A DNA stretch of 64,000 nucleotides from an uncultured Tateyamaria sp. (GTDB taxonomy: Bacteria; Pseudomonadota; Alphaproteobacteria; Rhodobacterales; Rhodobacteraceae): NCBI RefSeq assembly GCF_947497045.1, contig NZ_CANMEU010000004.1, forward strand, positions 248,001-312,000, read 5' to 3'. Made by a program: the position numbers and the translations under genes. Below, piece by piece: positions 17,144-25,966 of this stretch. A model generated the notes under the pieces. The model made no database searches and was not told the DNA's origin. It saw nothing but the letters and a program-made list of their open reading frames with translations. Position 1 is the stretch's first letter, and the number at the start of each line of letters is the position of its first letter.

Positions 17144-17533
17144 CATCGGATTGGCTTGCGGCAACAAGGCCGAATTGGTCGCGCTAGTGGAAAAGGAATA
17201 TGGCAAGTTGCAAGAGCCGATAGCGTCGTTGAACCAAGGGTCCTCAGAGTTCAGGCAGGCAGATGTAGTGATCAAGGATGTAATTGGTCATCGTACCCAT
17301 TGGGTCACCTGTTCCTTGGCTGGCATAAATACGACAAGGCCGGGAAAACGGTGTTCTTTCCAGCCGAAGGCTACAAGCAGAACGATTTGAAACGCTACAA
17401 CACCGATCTGCGAAAAACACAGCAGCAACTTGACTGGATTACGGTATCTGGTTGGCGCTGTGAGCCGGGGCGTTATCGCAACTTTGGCAACGCATACGGA
17501 ATGAGCTTTCGCTATCATCACCGCACAAGGTGA
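17144..17533 (+). pseudogene. ClbS/DfsB-family four-helix-bundle protein remnant
   Basis: One frame gives NKAELVALVEKEYGKLQEPI and VVIKDVIGHRTHW. The next frame continues with HLFLGWHKYDKAGKTVFFPA, EGYKQNDLKRYNTDLR and QQQLDW. Joined, these match the first two thirds of the ClbS/DfsB family (about 170 residues). The frame breaks within 17297-17306. After QLDW the sequence appears to skip the central part and ends in a tail (GRYRNFGNAYGMSF) reminiscent of the family's C terminus, so an internal deletion is likely. There is no start codon at the expected place. ClbS is a colibactin self-protection protein; in this context no function should be assumed. Confidence 0.7.
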
Positions 17534-17699
17534 GACGGGCTGCAATTATGCGCCAGACGACACTTGTGCGATCTGCCCAAACACTATAAGATGCAGATGA
17601 AATATATCAAATCGATCATATATTTCCTGCCGAGCAAGCGTCTTCGTGAGCGAGCCAACAAACGGTCGTTGGCTGCGACTCTCAAACTGATGAGAATCC

Positions 17700-18140
17700 A
17701 TGATGATAAAGCTCCTTTTGCCAGCCCTCGTGCTCGGTTTTTCCCCGCTCATAGTGTTTGCCGACACTAAGCTCATTGACGTTGATATTCTGGAATCGCG
17801 ACAGGTCCATGATGTCGCTAAAATAACCCCTCTCGCAATCGTTGACGGAAAGCCGATGGTCCTGCTGCTCGACCTTCCCGCCGGTGGGGTCGTTCCGCCA
17901 CACGCGACCGAGAGCGAGAGCGGTTTGCGCCTTTTGACCGTGATCAGTGGAAACCTTCACTGGGGAGATGGCACCGAAATGGACCAGGAGCAGGAGAGGG
18001 TCTTCCCGGCCGGGAGTGTCCTTGTGGTGTCCGAGCAAGATCCCCATTGGCTCGCCGCACGCGACGGTGCCCTCCAACTGCAACTCGTCACACTTGCGCG
18101 TGACACCCCGGTTCCAGGCATCCAAGAACAGCTGGAATGA
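17700..18140 (+). CDS. Periplasmic cupin-domain protein
   Basis: A 146-residue protein with a signal peptide (MIKLLLPALVLGFSPLIVFA) and a single cupin barrel. Motif-like stretches are PAGGVVPPHATESESGLRLL and VISGNLHWGDG, then FPAGSVLVVSEQDPHWLAARDG near the end. One His in each conserved half suggests metal binding. It lies 118 bases upstream of a methyltransferase gene on the same strand; no functional link is known. It is intact although it lies among disrupted genes. Confidence 0.75.
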   Translation: MMIKLLLPALVLGFSPLIVFADTKLIDVDILESRQVHDVAKITPLAIVDGKPMVLLLDLPAGGVVPPHATESESGLRLLTVISGNLHWGDGTEMDQEQERVFPAGSVLVVSEQDPHWLAARDGALQLQLVTLARDTPVPGIQEQLE

Positions 18141-18258
18141 TGTGACCTTCCCATCACACCGCGTGCAGCCTGTTTTGCCGGTCCGGATACTGACGAAGCG
18201 ACCGCTCGTGGATGCAAACTATGACCCTGCTCGCAACACTGAAAAGAGGAAAGCGGAT

Positions 18259-19077
18259 ATGACCGGACGGGGCTCCAAAAACGAAACAGTGCCAGGTGCG
18301 CAACTGGATGCGTCCAAGATGCCCGGCCATTGGTTGCTCGCGCGGGTTGGAAAACGGGTGCTCAGGCCGGGCGGCCTGAGCATGACGCATTCTCTCCTCG
18401 ACTCTCTGAAGATCAACGGGTCAGACAATGTTGTCGAGTTCGCACCCGGACTTGCGGCGACGGCACATCAGATTATTACGATGAAGCCATCAAGCTATAT
18501 CGGCATCGAGCGAGACAAGAATGCGGTCCAATTCACCGCCCGCCAGCTCGAGGGCACTGATATTGCAAAGGTGATCCAGGGGACCGCAAGCAACTGCAAC
18601 TTGGGGGATGGCGAAGCATCGGTCGTGGTTGGCGAAGCGATGTTGAGCATGCAAACGCAGTGGCAGAAAGAACTGATTGCGCACGAGGCTTTTCGATTAT
18701 TGGGACCGGGTGGGCGCTACGGCATCCATGAGCTGAGTATCACGCCCGATCAGATACCGATCGAGATAAAACAAGAGATCGAAGCCGCATTGTCTGACGC
18801 GATTAACGTGGGAGCGAGACCACTGGCGGAGTCTGACTGGCGCAAACTTCTTGAAGCCGCGGGGTTCGAAGTTGAGATCGTTCAACATGCCCCAATGCAC
18901 CTCTTGCAGCCTATGCGTCTAATTCAGGACGAAGGACTGCTCGGGGCGCTTCGGATCGTCAAGAACCTGCTGTTCGATCGTACCGCCAGACAACGTGTCT
19001 TACAGATGCACCGTATCTTCAAAAAATACGAAACGCATCTATCCGCAATTATGATTGTCGCGAAGAAACCCGGATGA
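18259..19077 (+). CDS. SAM-dependent class I methyltransferase
   Basis: A 272-residue methyltransferase. Motif I is visible as DNVVEFAPGLAATAHQII, followed by SYIGIERDKNA (acidic residue binding the ribose) and GEASVVVGEAMLSMQ (motif IV region). HEAFRLLGPGGRYGIHEL is the post-motif region typical of small-molecule methyltransferases. The start at 18259 was chosen for its AAGAGGAAAG ribosome site; the frame extends upstream through the cupin gene but has no family similarity there. The substrate is unknown. Confidence 0.85.
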   Translation: MTGRGSKNETVPGAQLDASKMPGHWLLARVGKRVLRPGGLSMTHSLLDSLKINGSDNVVEFAPGLAATAHQIITMKPSSYIGIERDKNAVQFTARQLEGTDIAKVIQGTASNCNLGDGEASVVVGEAMLSMQTQWQKELIAHEAFRLLGPGGRYGIHELSITPDQIPIEIKQEIEAALSDAINVGARPLAESDWRKLLEAAGFEVEIVQHAPMHLLQPMRLIQDEGLLGALRIVKNLLFDRTARQRVLQMHRIFKKYETHLSAIMIVAKKPG

Positions 19078-19125
19078 AAACATCTACGGATTAGCGAGTG
19101 CGTGGATCACAGCAGATATCTTTGG

Positions 19126-20133
19126 CTACATCTTTTCGGTTGAAGCGTATGATGGACCAGTACAATCAACGCATCGCGAGATTTGGTCGTCATTCAGACG
19201 GCAGGCTTTTTCAGACCTGCTTGCTGGTGTTTGATCCCGCGGTTTGATGGGGTAGATATAGACGTAATCGGTCATAACCCGCACATAATTGAGGGGAAAG
19301 ATGTATTTCGGCGTCATGAAGTGCTGACGATGCTGCCACTCTTCCTGTGGGGTATCCTTGAGGTCAACGATACTTGGAAGCGGCACGGAGTGACGCACAT
19401 GCGGACATTTGTCGATCCAGCTGGATTGATTGCCGAGATAGGCCGCGCATGCGGTATGCTCATGCGCGCCGCAGAAGTGGTAGGACTCTTGAAAGCCCTC
19501 AAGGGCAAGGTGCCAGTTCATTTTGCGGTCCAAAGACCACGCACGGAAGACCACGTGGTTTTCCAGACCCCGCGAAGCCAGTTGCTCCGCCATTGGTGCA
19601 ATCCAAGCATCAGGGTCCAGTTCACCCTCGCCGGCCGAGGGCCGCGCCCAGATCAGGCCAAACCGTTCGAACGCTGGCAGTTCGACCAGCCCCAAAGCTT
19701 TCTTATCGATGTCCCCAAAGCCGGAAGCATGAGGCAGTCCGCGTAGGTTGCCGTTCAGGTCATAGGTCCATTTGTGATAGGGGCACGCAAAGGTTTTCGC
19801 CTTACCGCATTCGCCACTGGTTAGCCGTGCACCACGGTGGCAGCAGACGTTCATAAAGGCTTTGACCACGCCGTCGTTGTTGCGCGTGATCAGGATCGGT
19901 ACGCCCAGTTCGCCGTTGGTGAAATAGGACGCCAGTTCGGGCAATTGCTCGGCATGCTCCATGATGATCGGGAACTTGCGGAACAGGGTTTCAACCTCGC
20001 GCGCAAGCACGTCCGGGTCGGTTTAGTTCGTGACTGGGTTGCGCATCAACGCAGGTTCCATGTCGGTTGTACGGTCTTCGGTGTGCTGCAAAATATCTTT
20101 GATGATCTGTGTTTCTTCGGTGCTCAGGCCCAT
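19126..20133 (-). pseudogene. Rieske-type ring-hydroxylating oxygenase alpha subunit, in-frame TAA and truncated
   Basis: The frame begins MGLSTEETQIIKDILQHTED at 20133 and meets a TAA at 20023-20025 after MRNPVTN. It then continues without shift (TDPDVLAREVETLFRKFP) into a clear Rieske domain: CCHRGARL and CPYHKWTYD supply the Cys-X-His and Cys-X2-His ligands. ALEGFQESYHFCGAHEH holds the mononuclear-iron His pair. The protein then stops about 50-100 residues early in an unrelated tail after VYIYPIKPRDQ, so the 3' end is also damaged. It directly follows the broken nitronate monooxygenase gene (four bases apart), so the two formed an operon before decay. Confidence 0.85.
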
Positions 20134-20137
20134 AATC

Positions 20138-21030
20138 TTACGCTCCGTCTTTTTGGCTTGGGACCGTGCCGAAACGACTCCCTTGGCTTTGATCTGTGAC
20201 GGCTTGATGGTATTCTGCGACCGGCGTCGCGACGACGTCTGCGACGGCTTCGGGCTTGGTGATACCGCCGACGCCCTGCCCGGCGCTCCAGACGTGTTTC
20301 CATGCCTTTGATCCGGCGCCCATGTCGCCGGAGAAGTCGAGCTTGGCCGCATCTTTCATGTCCTCGATTGAATACCCGCAGCCTCGACATTGGCGCGCAT
20401 CCAGTTTCCCAATGCACCGGTGATGGCGCGCGAGCGCGATCAGGCCTTCCATGGCACTGGTCCATACCATCTCGCGGTATTCCTGAGAGATCATGGTTTC
20501 GCGACCGGCCAGAAAACGGGTCCCCAGATACGCAAAATCCGCACCAAGGTTTTCGACCGCTCGGATGGCACGGCCAGATCCGATGCCGCCGCCGACAATC
20601 AGTGGCCCTTCGAAAAACCTGCGCACTTCGTCAATGAACGGCAACATGGCGTATTCGCCCGTATGCCCACCTGCGCCTGAACGCACCAACACCAAACCGT
20701 CCGCGCCTTTGTCCAGGGTCTTGCGCGCAAACTTTGGCGAAATCACATCTGCAAATACCAGCCCGCCCTATCGGTGAACCGGTTCTGTCACCCGATAAGG
20801 ACCGCCGAGTGCTGTAATCACCAGATCGGGCTGGAATTCCCCAACCAAGGCGATCTCTTCATCGAACCGGCCATAGCTGTTGTGCGTGATCATGTTCATT
20901 GCCCAAGGTGCGTCGCCGGCTTCCTGTCTTCCGATAGCTCCAGCATCGGTCGCCGCACGCGTCCGCCCCAAAAGCTCCTGCCGGTATTCTCCGAAAGCGG
21001 TCAGTTCGTCGCCGGATCCTGATGCCTTCA
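20138..21030 (-). pseudogene. Nitronate monooxygenase (2-nitropropane dioxygenase family), multiply disrupted
   Basis: Recognisable order: GDAPWAMNMITHNSYGR, PDLVITALGGPYRVTEPVH, a TAG at 20768-20770, then GGLVFADVISPKFARK, GADGLVLVRSGAGGHTG, GPLIVGGGIGSGRAI, ADFAYLGTRFLA and a C-terminal KAWKHVWSAGQGVGG. These are the FMN-binding barrel strands of nitronate monooxygenase. The TAG replaces the Tyr of the usual HxYGG. Between about 20375 and 20440 two mutually compensating indels hide the expected ITGALGNWMRANVEAAG in another frame. The N-terminal 60-70 residues of the enzyme are absent. No functional protein can be expected. Its partner was the downstream Rieske gene. Confidence 0.85.
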
Positions 21031-21141
21031 TCGCGTCACACGCGTACGCTTTGGCGTCATGTTTGCTGTATTTCATGGGGCGGACCCGTTTGTGTCGCTC
21101 TGGTTTCCAACCCGAAAGCCGTATCCTGCCGACTTTGCCAA

Positions 21142-21905
21142 TTTCAAACGCTGGAACTAGACATTGATAATTTGAATATCCAGGCCACCTCAATTTCACA
21201 TGGGCTAAGGCAAATCGAAGCGCGGCGCGACGAAAATAGGCTTGGTCGGCAACGATGCAATCGCAAGCCATGTGCGAAGCGCGCTGAAACACCGCCTCCA
21301 TAGCATCGAGTGTATTATTGTGCAGGCCACGCGGCCCTTGCCACAACCGCAATCGCCACGGTGCTGCGCGACCGGCCCAAGATCGCGATAAAGATCGTTG
21401 AGACCACCAATGAAATTCTGATGCCAGCATTGCTGTCGGGTGAGACTGATCTTGTTGTGGATCGGCGGCCTGCACACCGTCATGGAGACAAGTTGCGACA
21501 GGAGAGGCTGCTCGAGGATCGTGTCAAAGCTGTTGTTGGCCACGATCCTCCCTTGGCGCGGATCAAGTCGCTGCCGTTTGATCGGATCAAACCCCCTGGA
21601 TGGATTTTGCCTAAGGTGGAAACGACCCTTCGCCGTCAGATTAACCAGCTCTTGATCAAACAACATCAGTACGCACCCCAATTCGCCATCGAACCCGTCT
21701 CGCATCTGGCCGACAGGGCGATGCTGCAATCCAACGACTATCGGACTGATGCCTGCCGAGGTGGTGCGCCAGGACATCGAGAGCGGGATATCTCACCACG
21801 CTTGATTGGAATGTTCCTTTCGGTCAAAGCCCCATCGGTCTGACCTATCGCAATGACAACAGCCTGTCGCCCATATTTTCAAAGACGCGCTGCACATCCC
21901 GGCAA
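21142..21905 (+). pseudogene. LysR family regulator, decayed
   Basis: Traces of the helix-turn-helix (LNIQATSISHGLRQIEA) are followed by a TAG at 21301-21303. Then comes a long substrate-binding-domain section in the same frame: ATVLRDRPKIAIKIVETTNE, ILMPALLSGETDLVVDR, WILPKVETTLRRQINQLL. After LQSND the reading moves to a second frame (TIGLMPAEVVRQDIESGI) and then a third (LDWNVPFGQSPIGLTYRNDN). This adds at least two frameshifts and probably a deletion in the linker. The gene is divergent from the broken nitronate monooxygenase/Rieske pair and was probably their regulator. Confidence 0.75.
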
Positions 21906-22019
21906 AACAGCGATGAGCTTTGATATTCAGGAAAGTGATATCAGTATCCAAGCAATTCACTTGAAACGCCCCCCAATCCTGAATGATCTGGGCGAAAGAA
22001 ACGATGGAGCGCGAGATCG

Positions 22020-23450
22020 ATGTATCCTGAGCTGAAACTGTTCATTGCAGGCAAATGGCGCACAACCCGCCGCGATATGGCCGTGGTGAACCCCGCGACA
22101 GAGCAAGAAATCGGGCGTCTGCCTTGCGCCGATATCAGCGACCTTGATGATGCACTTGCCGCTGCCCAAGAGGGTTTCCGCATCTGGGCCGCAACCTCCC
22201 CCCGCGCGCGTGGTGATACGATCCTGCGGGCTGCGGCCCTGATGCGTGAACGTCAGGAAGAGATTGCGCAGTCCATCACATTGGAGCACGGCAAGCCACT
22301 TGCGCAGGCCCGTCTGGAAGTGATCCGGGGTGCCGAATTCTTTGAATGGGACGCGGGCGAGGCCATGCGCACCTATGGCCGGGTTATTCCTGCCGCACGG
22401 GGGCACAAGTTCTCGGTCCACCATCAACCCATCGGCGTAGTCGCGGCTTTCTCTCCATGGAATTTCCCGATGAGCCAGCCCGCGCGCAAGATCGCCGGTG
22501 CCCTGGCCTCTGGCTGCTCGATCATACTCAAGGCTGCCGAGGAGACCCCCGCAGGTGCCATCCATATCGCGCGCGCCTTTCAGGATGCAGGCCTGCCCGC
22601 AGGTGTCTTGAACCTCGTTTTTGGCGATCCTGCCGAAATCTCCGGCCATTTGATACCGCAGGATCCTGTGCGCCTTGTCGCCTTCACCGGCTCGACGCCT
22701 GTTGGTCGGCATCTGACAACGCTGGCTTCCGAGAACATGACTTCTGTGCTTATGGAACTCGGGGGGCATGCGCCCGTCATCGTCTGCGAAGACACCAACG
22801 TGCAGGTTGCCGCAGTCTCGGGTGCGATCCGCAAGATGCGCAATGCGGGTCAGGTTTGCACATCACCGACACGGTTCTTCGTGCACGACACGATCTTTGA
22901 TGGGTTCGTTGAGAAGTTTATCGCCCGCGCCACGCAGACCGTTGTGGGTAATGGCATGGAGGCAGGCATTGAGATGGGGCCTCTCGCAAATGACCGCCGG
23001 GTCCCTGTCCTGACGGCACTGGTCGAGGATGCACGCACCAAGGGTGCGACTGTTGCGACAGGCGGCGCACGTCACGGCGACACCGGCTATTTCTTTCAGC
23101 CCACCGTGTTAGTCAACGTCCCCGATGACGCGCGCATCATGCAGGAAGAACCGTTTGGACCGATTGCCGTTATTAACCCTGTGAGCTCTCTGGATGACGC
23201 AATCGCGCGGGCCAATTCAGTGCCCTACGGGTTGGCGGGCTATGCTTTCACCAATCGTGCAGACTACATCGACCGCCTGATTGACGAGGTAGAGGTCGGC
23301 AATCTGTCGATCAACACACTCGAAGCATCCATGCCCGAAACCCCTTTTGGCGGCGTGAAGTCCAGCGGTTATGGCCGCGAAGGTGGTTCGGAAGGTTTGG
23401 ACAATTACATGACAGTCAAGAACGTGTGGCATTCGTCGCAGATCGTCTGA
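22020..23450 (+). CDS. NAD(P)-dependent aldehyde dehydrogenase (succinate-semialdehyde dehydrogenase-like)
   Basis: A 476-residue aldehyde dehydrogenase. The family landmarks are present: FSPWNFPMSQPARKIAGALA (Asn of the oxyanion hole), FTGSTPVGR (cofactor binding), MELGGHAPVIV (general-base Glu), NAGQVCTSPTRFFV (catalytic Cys) and EEPFGPIAV. It most resembles succinate- or glutarate-semialdehyde dehydrogenases. It lies just 35 bases upstream of kynureninase, so it could act on a semialdehyde in tryptophan breakdown; this is inference from position only. It is intact although it directly follows decayed genes. Confidence 0.88.
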   Translation: MYPELKLFIAGKWRTTRRDMAVVNPATEQEIGRLPCADISDLDDALAAAQEGFRIWAATSPRARGDTILRAAALMRERQEEIAQSITLEHGKPLAQARLEVIRGAEFFEWDAGEAMRTYGRVIPAARGHKFSVHHQPIGVVAAFSPWNFPMSQPARKIAGALASGCSIILKAAEETPAGAIHIARAFQDAGLPAGVLNLVFGDPAEISGHLIPQDPVRLVAFTGSTPVGRHLTTLASENMTSVLMELGGHAPVIVCEDTNVQVAAVSGAIRKMRNAGQVCTSPTRFFVHDTIFDGFVEKFIARATQTVVGNGMEAGIEMGPLANDRRVPVLTALVEDARTKGATVATGGARHGDTGYFFQPTVLVNVPDDARIMQEEPFGPIAVINPVSSLDDAIARANSVPYGLAGYAFTNRADYIDRLIDEVEVGNLSINTLEASMPETPFGGVKSSGYGREGGSEGLDNYMTVKNVWHSSQIV

Positions 23451-23485
23451 CCTCCACAAAAACACCACATATCAGGAAGAGCACA

Positions 23486-24742
23486 TTGAACGCCCAGACA
23501 GGACAAATCACCCGCGCTGATACGATCAAAATGGATGGCGATGATCCCATCGCCCACCTGCGCGACCGCTTCGAATTACCCGCCAATGACATCTATCTGG
23601 ATGGCAATTCCCTTGGTGCTCTTCCACGTGGCGTGATGGAGCGGCTGGAAGTCGCGGTCAAAAAGGAATGGGGACAAGGGTTAATCCGCAGCTGGAACGA
23701 CACCGATTGGTACCCTGCCCCACAGCGCGCAGGTACTGCGATTGCACGTATTCTGGGGGCCGATGATGATGAGGTGATCGTTTGCGACTCCATCTCCGTC
23801 AACCTGTTCAAGCTGCTGGTGGGCGCGCTGCGCATGCGCCCCGACCGCAAGGTCATCGTGTCCGAGATCGGGAACTTCCCCACGGATGTCTATATCAACA
23901 CCGAAGTGGCCGAGATGATGGGCTGCGAGTTGCGTTGCGTCATGCCCGAAGATGTTGAGCAGGCCATTGACGATGCAGGGCAGGACCTCGCGCTCGTGCA
24001 GCTGACACATGTGCATTACAAATCGGGTCGCATCTATGACATGACTGGCATCACCAAGCGCGCCCAAGACCTTGGCGGGCTGGTGATCTGGGATCTGGCC
24101 CACTCTGCGGGATGCCTGCCTGTGCAGTTGAACGCCTGTAACGCTGATTTTGCCGTCGGCTGTGGCTACAAATACCTCAATGGCGGTCCAGGTGCGCCTG
24201 CGTTTGTGTTCGTAGCCCAACGTCACTTTGAAGCCATGAACCAACCCCTGCGCGGCTGGCACGGACACGCCGAACCGTTCGCCTTTACCCAGAACTACAA
24301 ACCACATCCCACCATCGACCAGATGTTGACGGGCACCGCCTCCCAACTTGCCACATTGGCGCTGGAAACTGCGATGGAAGTGTTCGAGGACGTCGATATG
24401 AACGTGCTGCGCCAGAAAAATATGGCGCTCGGGGATTTGTTCATCGCACTGGTCGAGCAAGAGCTTGGCGGCATGGGCTTCGCACTGGCCAGCCCCAAAG
24501 ACGCAGAGCAGCGCGGCTCGCAGGTGTCGCTGACCCATGAGAACGGGTATGCAATCATGCAGGCCGTCATCGCGCGTGGCGTGGTCGGTGACTTCCGTGC
24601 GCCAGACATCCTGCGCTTTGGGTTTGCGGCACCTTATGTCCGTTATGTCGACATCTGGGATTCGGTGTCGCACCTGCGCGAGGTCATGGAAACAGGCGAA
24701 TGGGACCGCGCCGAGTTCAAAGAGCGCCGCGCCGTCACTTAA
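23486..24742 (+). CDS. kynU: Kynureninase
   Basis: A 418-residue PLP enzyme that hydrolyses kynurenine to anthranilate and alanine. Visible are the start DIYLDGNSLGALPRGVMERL, the phosphate-binding DSISVNLFKLL, the Asp-containing LVIWDLAHSAGCLPVQLN and the PLP-binding Lys in CGYKYLNGGPGAPAF. The most likely start is a TTG at 23486 with AGGAAGAG seven bases upstream; an in-frame GTG at 23426 lies inside the dehydrogenase gene, and the next ATG (23531) would cut the conserved N terminus only slightly. No other kynurenine-pathway gene (kynA, kynB) is in the window. Confidence 0.93.
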   Translation: MNAQTGQITRADTIKMDGDDPIAHLRDRFELPANDIYLDGNSLGALPRGVMERLEVAVKKEWGQGLIRSWNDTDWYPAPQRAGTAIARILGADDDEVIVCDSISVNLFKLLVGALRMRPDRKVIVSEIGNFPTDVYINTEVAEMMGCELRCVMPEDVEQAIDDAGQDLALVQLTHVHYKSGRIYDMTGITKRAQDLGGLVIWDLAHSAGCLPVQLNACNADFAVGCGYKYLNGGPGAPAFVFVAQRHFEAMNQPLRGWHGHAEPFAFTQNYKPHPTIDQMLTGTASQLATLALETAMEVFEDVDMNVLRQKNMALGDLFIALVEQELGGMGFALASPKDAEQRGSQVSLTHENGYAIMQAVIARGVVGDFRAPDILRFGFAAPYVRYVDIWDSVSHLREVMETGEWDRAEFKERRAVT

Positions 24743-24789
24743 CACCAACAGGCGCTCCCCACGCGATTATGGGCGCGGGGGTACCTCGA

Positions 24790-25966
24790 TCATTCTGGCT
24801 TCGGCTCTTGTTCGGCCTTCCAGGCGGCGAGTTCGTCTTCGTCCCAAAATCCAAGATACACACCCTCAACCGCATCATCATGGCACATGTGGGTGTCGAT
24901 CTTTTCGTCTGACAGCGTGACGCGGTTATGCTGTCTGCGGGACCAGTCGAACATCGCAGATGAGAGGCGCGTAATTTCATTTGCGTATTTTTCGTTTGCG
25001 CCAAGATCGACAAACTCGTCGGGGTCAGTTTCCAGATCAAACAGCATCGGGCGATGCCCTTCGACCCAAATCATCTTCCACCGCCCGTCAAACACCATCG
25101 TCAACAGGCAGGATTTGGCATTGGGGCTGAGGTGCCTGAGATGCGCGCGTGTGGAATAGTCATATTCAGAAATAGCGTAGGCGCGGGGTGGGATCGTTTT
25201 GCCATGCAAGGACGGCAAAAGCGAACGCCCCTCCAGAATATGATCGGGCACTTTGCCACCAAAATACTCCACAAACGTTGGCGCAAGATCAATCGCCTCA
25301 GTGAGGTCTGTGATGACCTGCCCCCGCGTCGCCTCCGCATCTTTGCTGGGATCCACAATGATCATCGGGATACGGGCGGATGGATCGTAAAAGAGGTCCT
25401 TTTTCGCCCATCCACTGATCGCCAAGGTAGTCTCCGTGATCCGAAGTAAACACGATCAATGTGTCATGCGCCTGCCCGCTGTCTTTCAAATAGGTCATCA
25501 GCCGTCCGATCTGGTCATCAATCTGGGTGATTAGCCCCATGTAAGCAGGGATCACAGCCTTGCGCACCTCGTCACGGCTGAAGGCCTGCGAATACCGATA
25601 GCCATAGTACGCCTCCATCAAGGGATGCGGGTCCTCCAGTTCAACCTCAGATCGCTTCACCGACAGCACGTCCTCCTCACTGTACATATCGTGGTAGGGG
25701 GCTGGCACTATGTAGGGCCAGTGCGGCTTGATATAGCTCAGATGCAGACACCAGCTGTCTTCTTTGGCCTGCTCCATGAACTCGATTGCGCGGGTTGTGG
25801 TGTAGGGGGTCTCGGAATCTTCTTCCGCCACCGCAGCCGGTTCACTGCTGTGTTTTAACAGCCAACCTGAGAGGATATCGCCATCGTCACTTCGCCCCGA
25901 ATTCGCGGCCGAGTGCCAGGGATTGTGCCCCTCATGTCCTTGGGCCTTCAGATGATCCTTGTATTT
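24790..25966 (-). pseudogene. Sulfatase/phosphonate monoester hydrolase-like gene, 5'-truncated and frameshifted
   Basis: The downstream part of an arylsulfatase-like protein is clear: KDHLKAQGHEGHNPWHS, LSYIKPHWPYIVPAPYH, IVFTSDHGDYLGDQWMGEK and, in the next frame, DLFYDPSARIPMIIVDPS onward to the end. The frame breaks at a run of five T on the plus strand (25400-25404); four would restore WMGEK-DLFYD. About 150-170 N-terminal residues, including the Cys/Ser-X-Pro-X-Arg catalytic motif, are missing: the sequence runs straight into the CoA-transferase gene at about 25966. It cannot be active. Confidence 0.85.

Noticed and set aside
20138-22019. Insertion sequence or transposase remnant in the decayed stretch
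   Set aside because: The odd frames around 21050-21300 on the minus strand have no transposase motif, and no terminal inverted repeats or target duplications were seen; the plus strand gives LysR traces instead.
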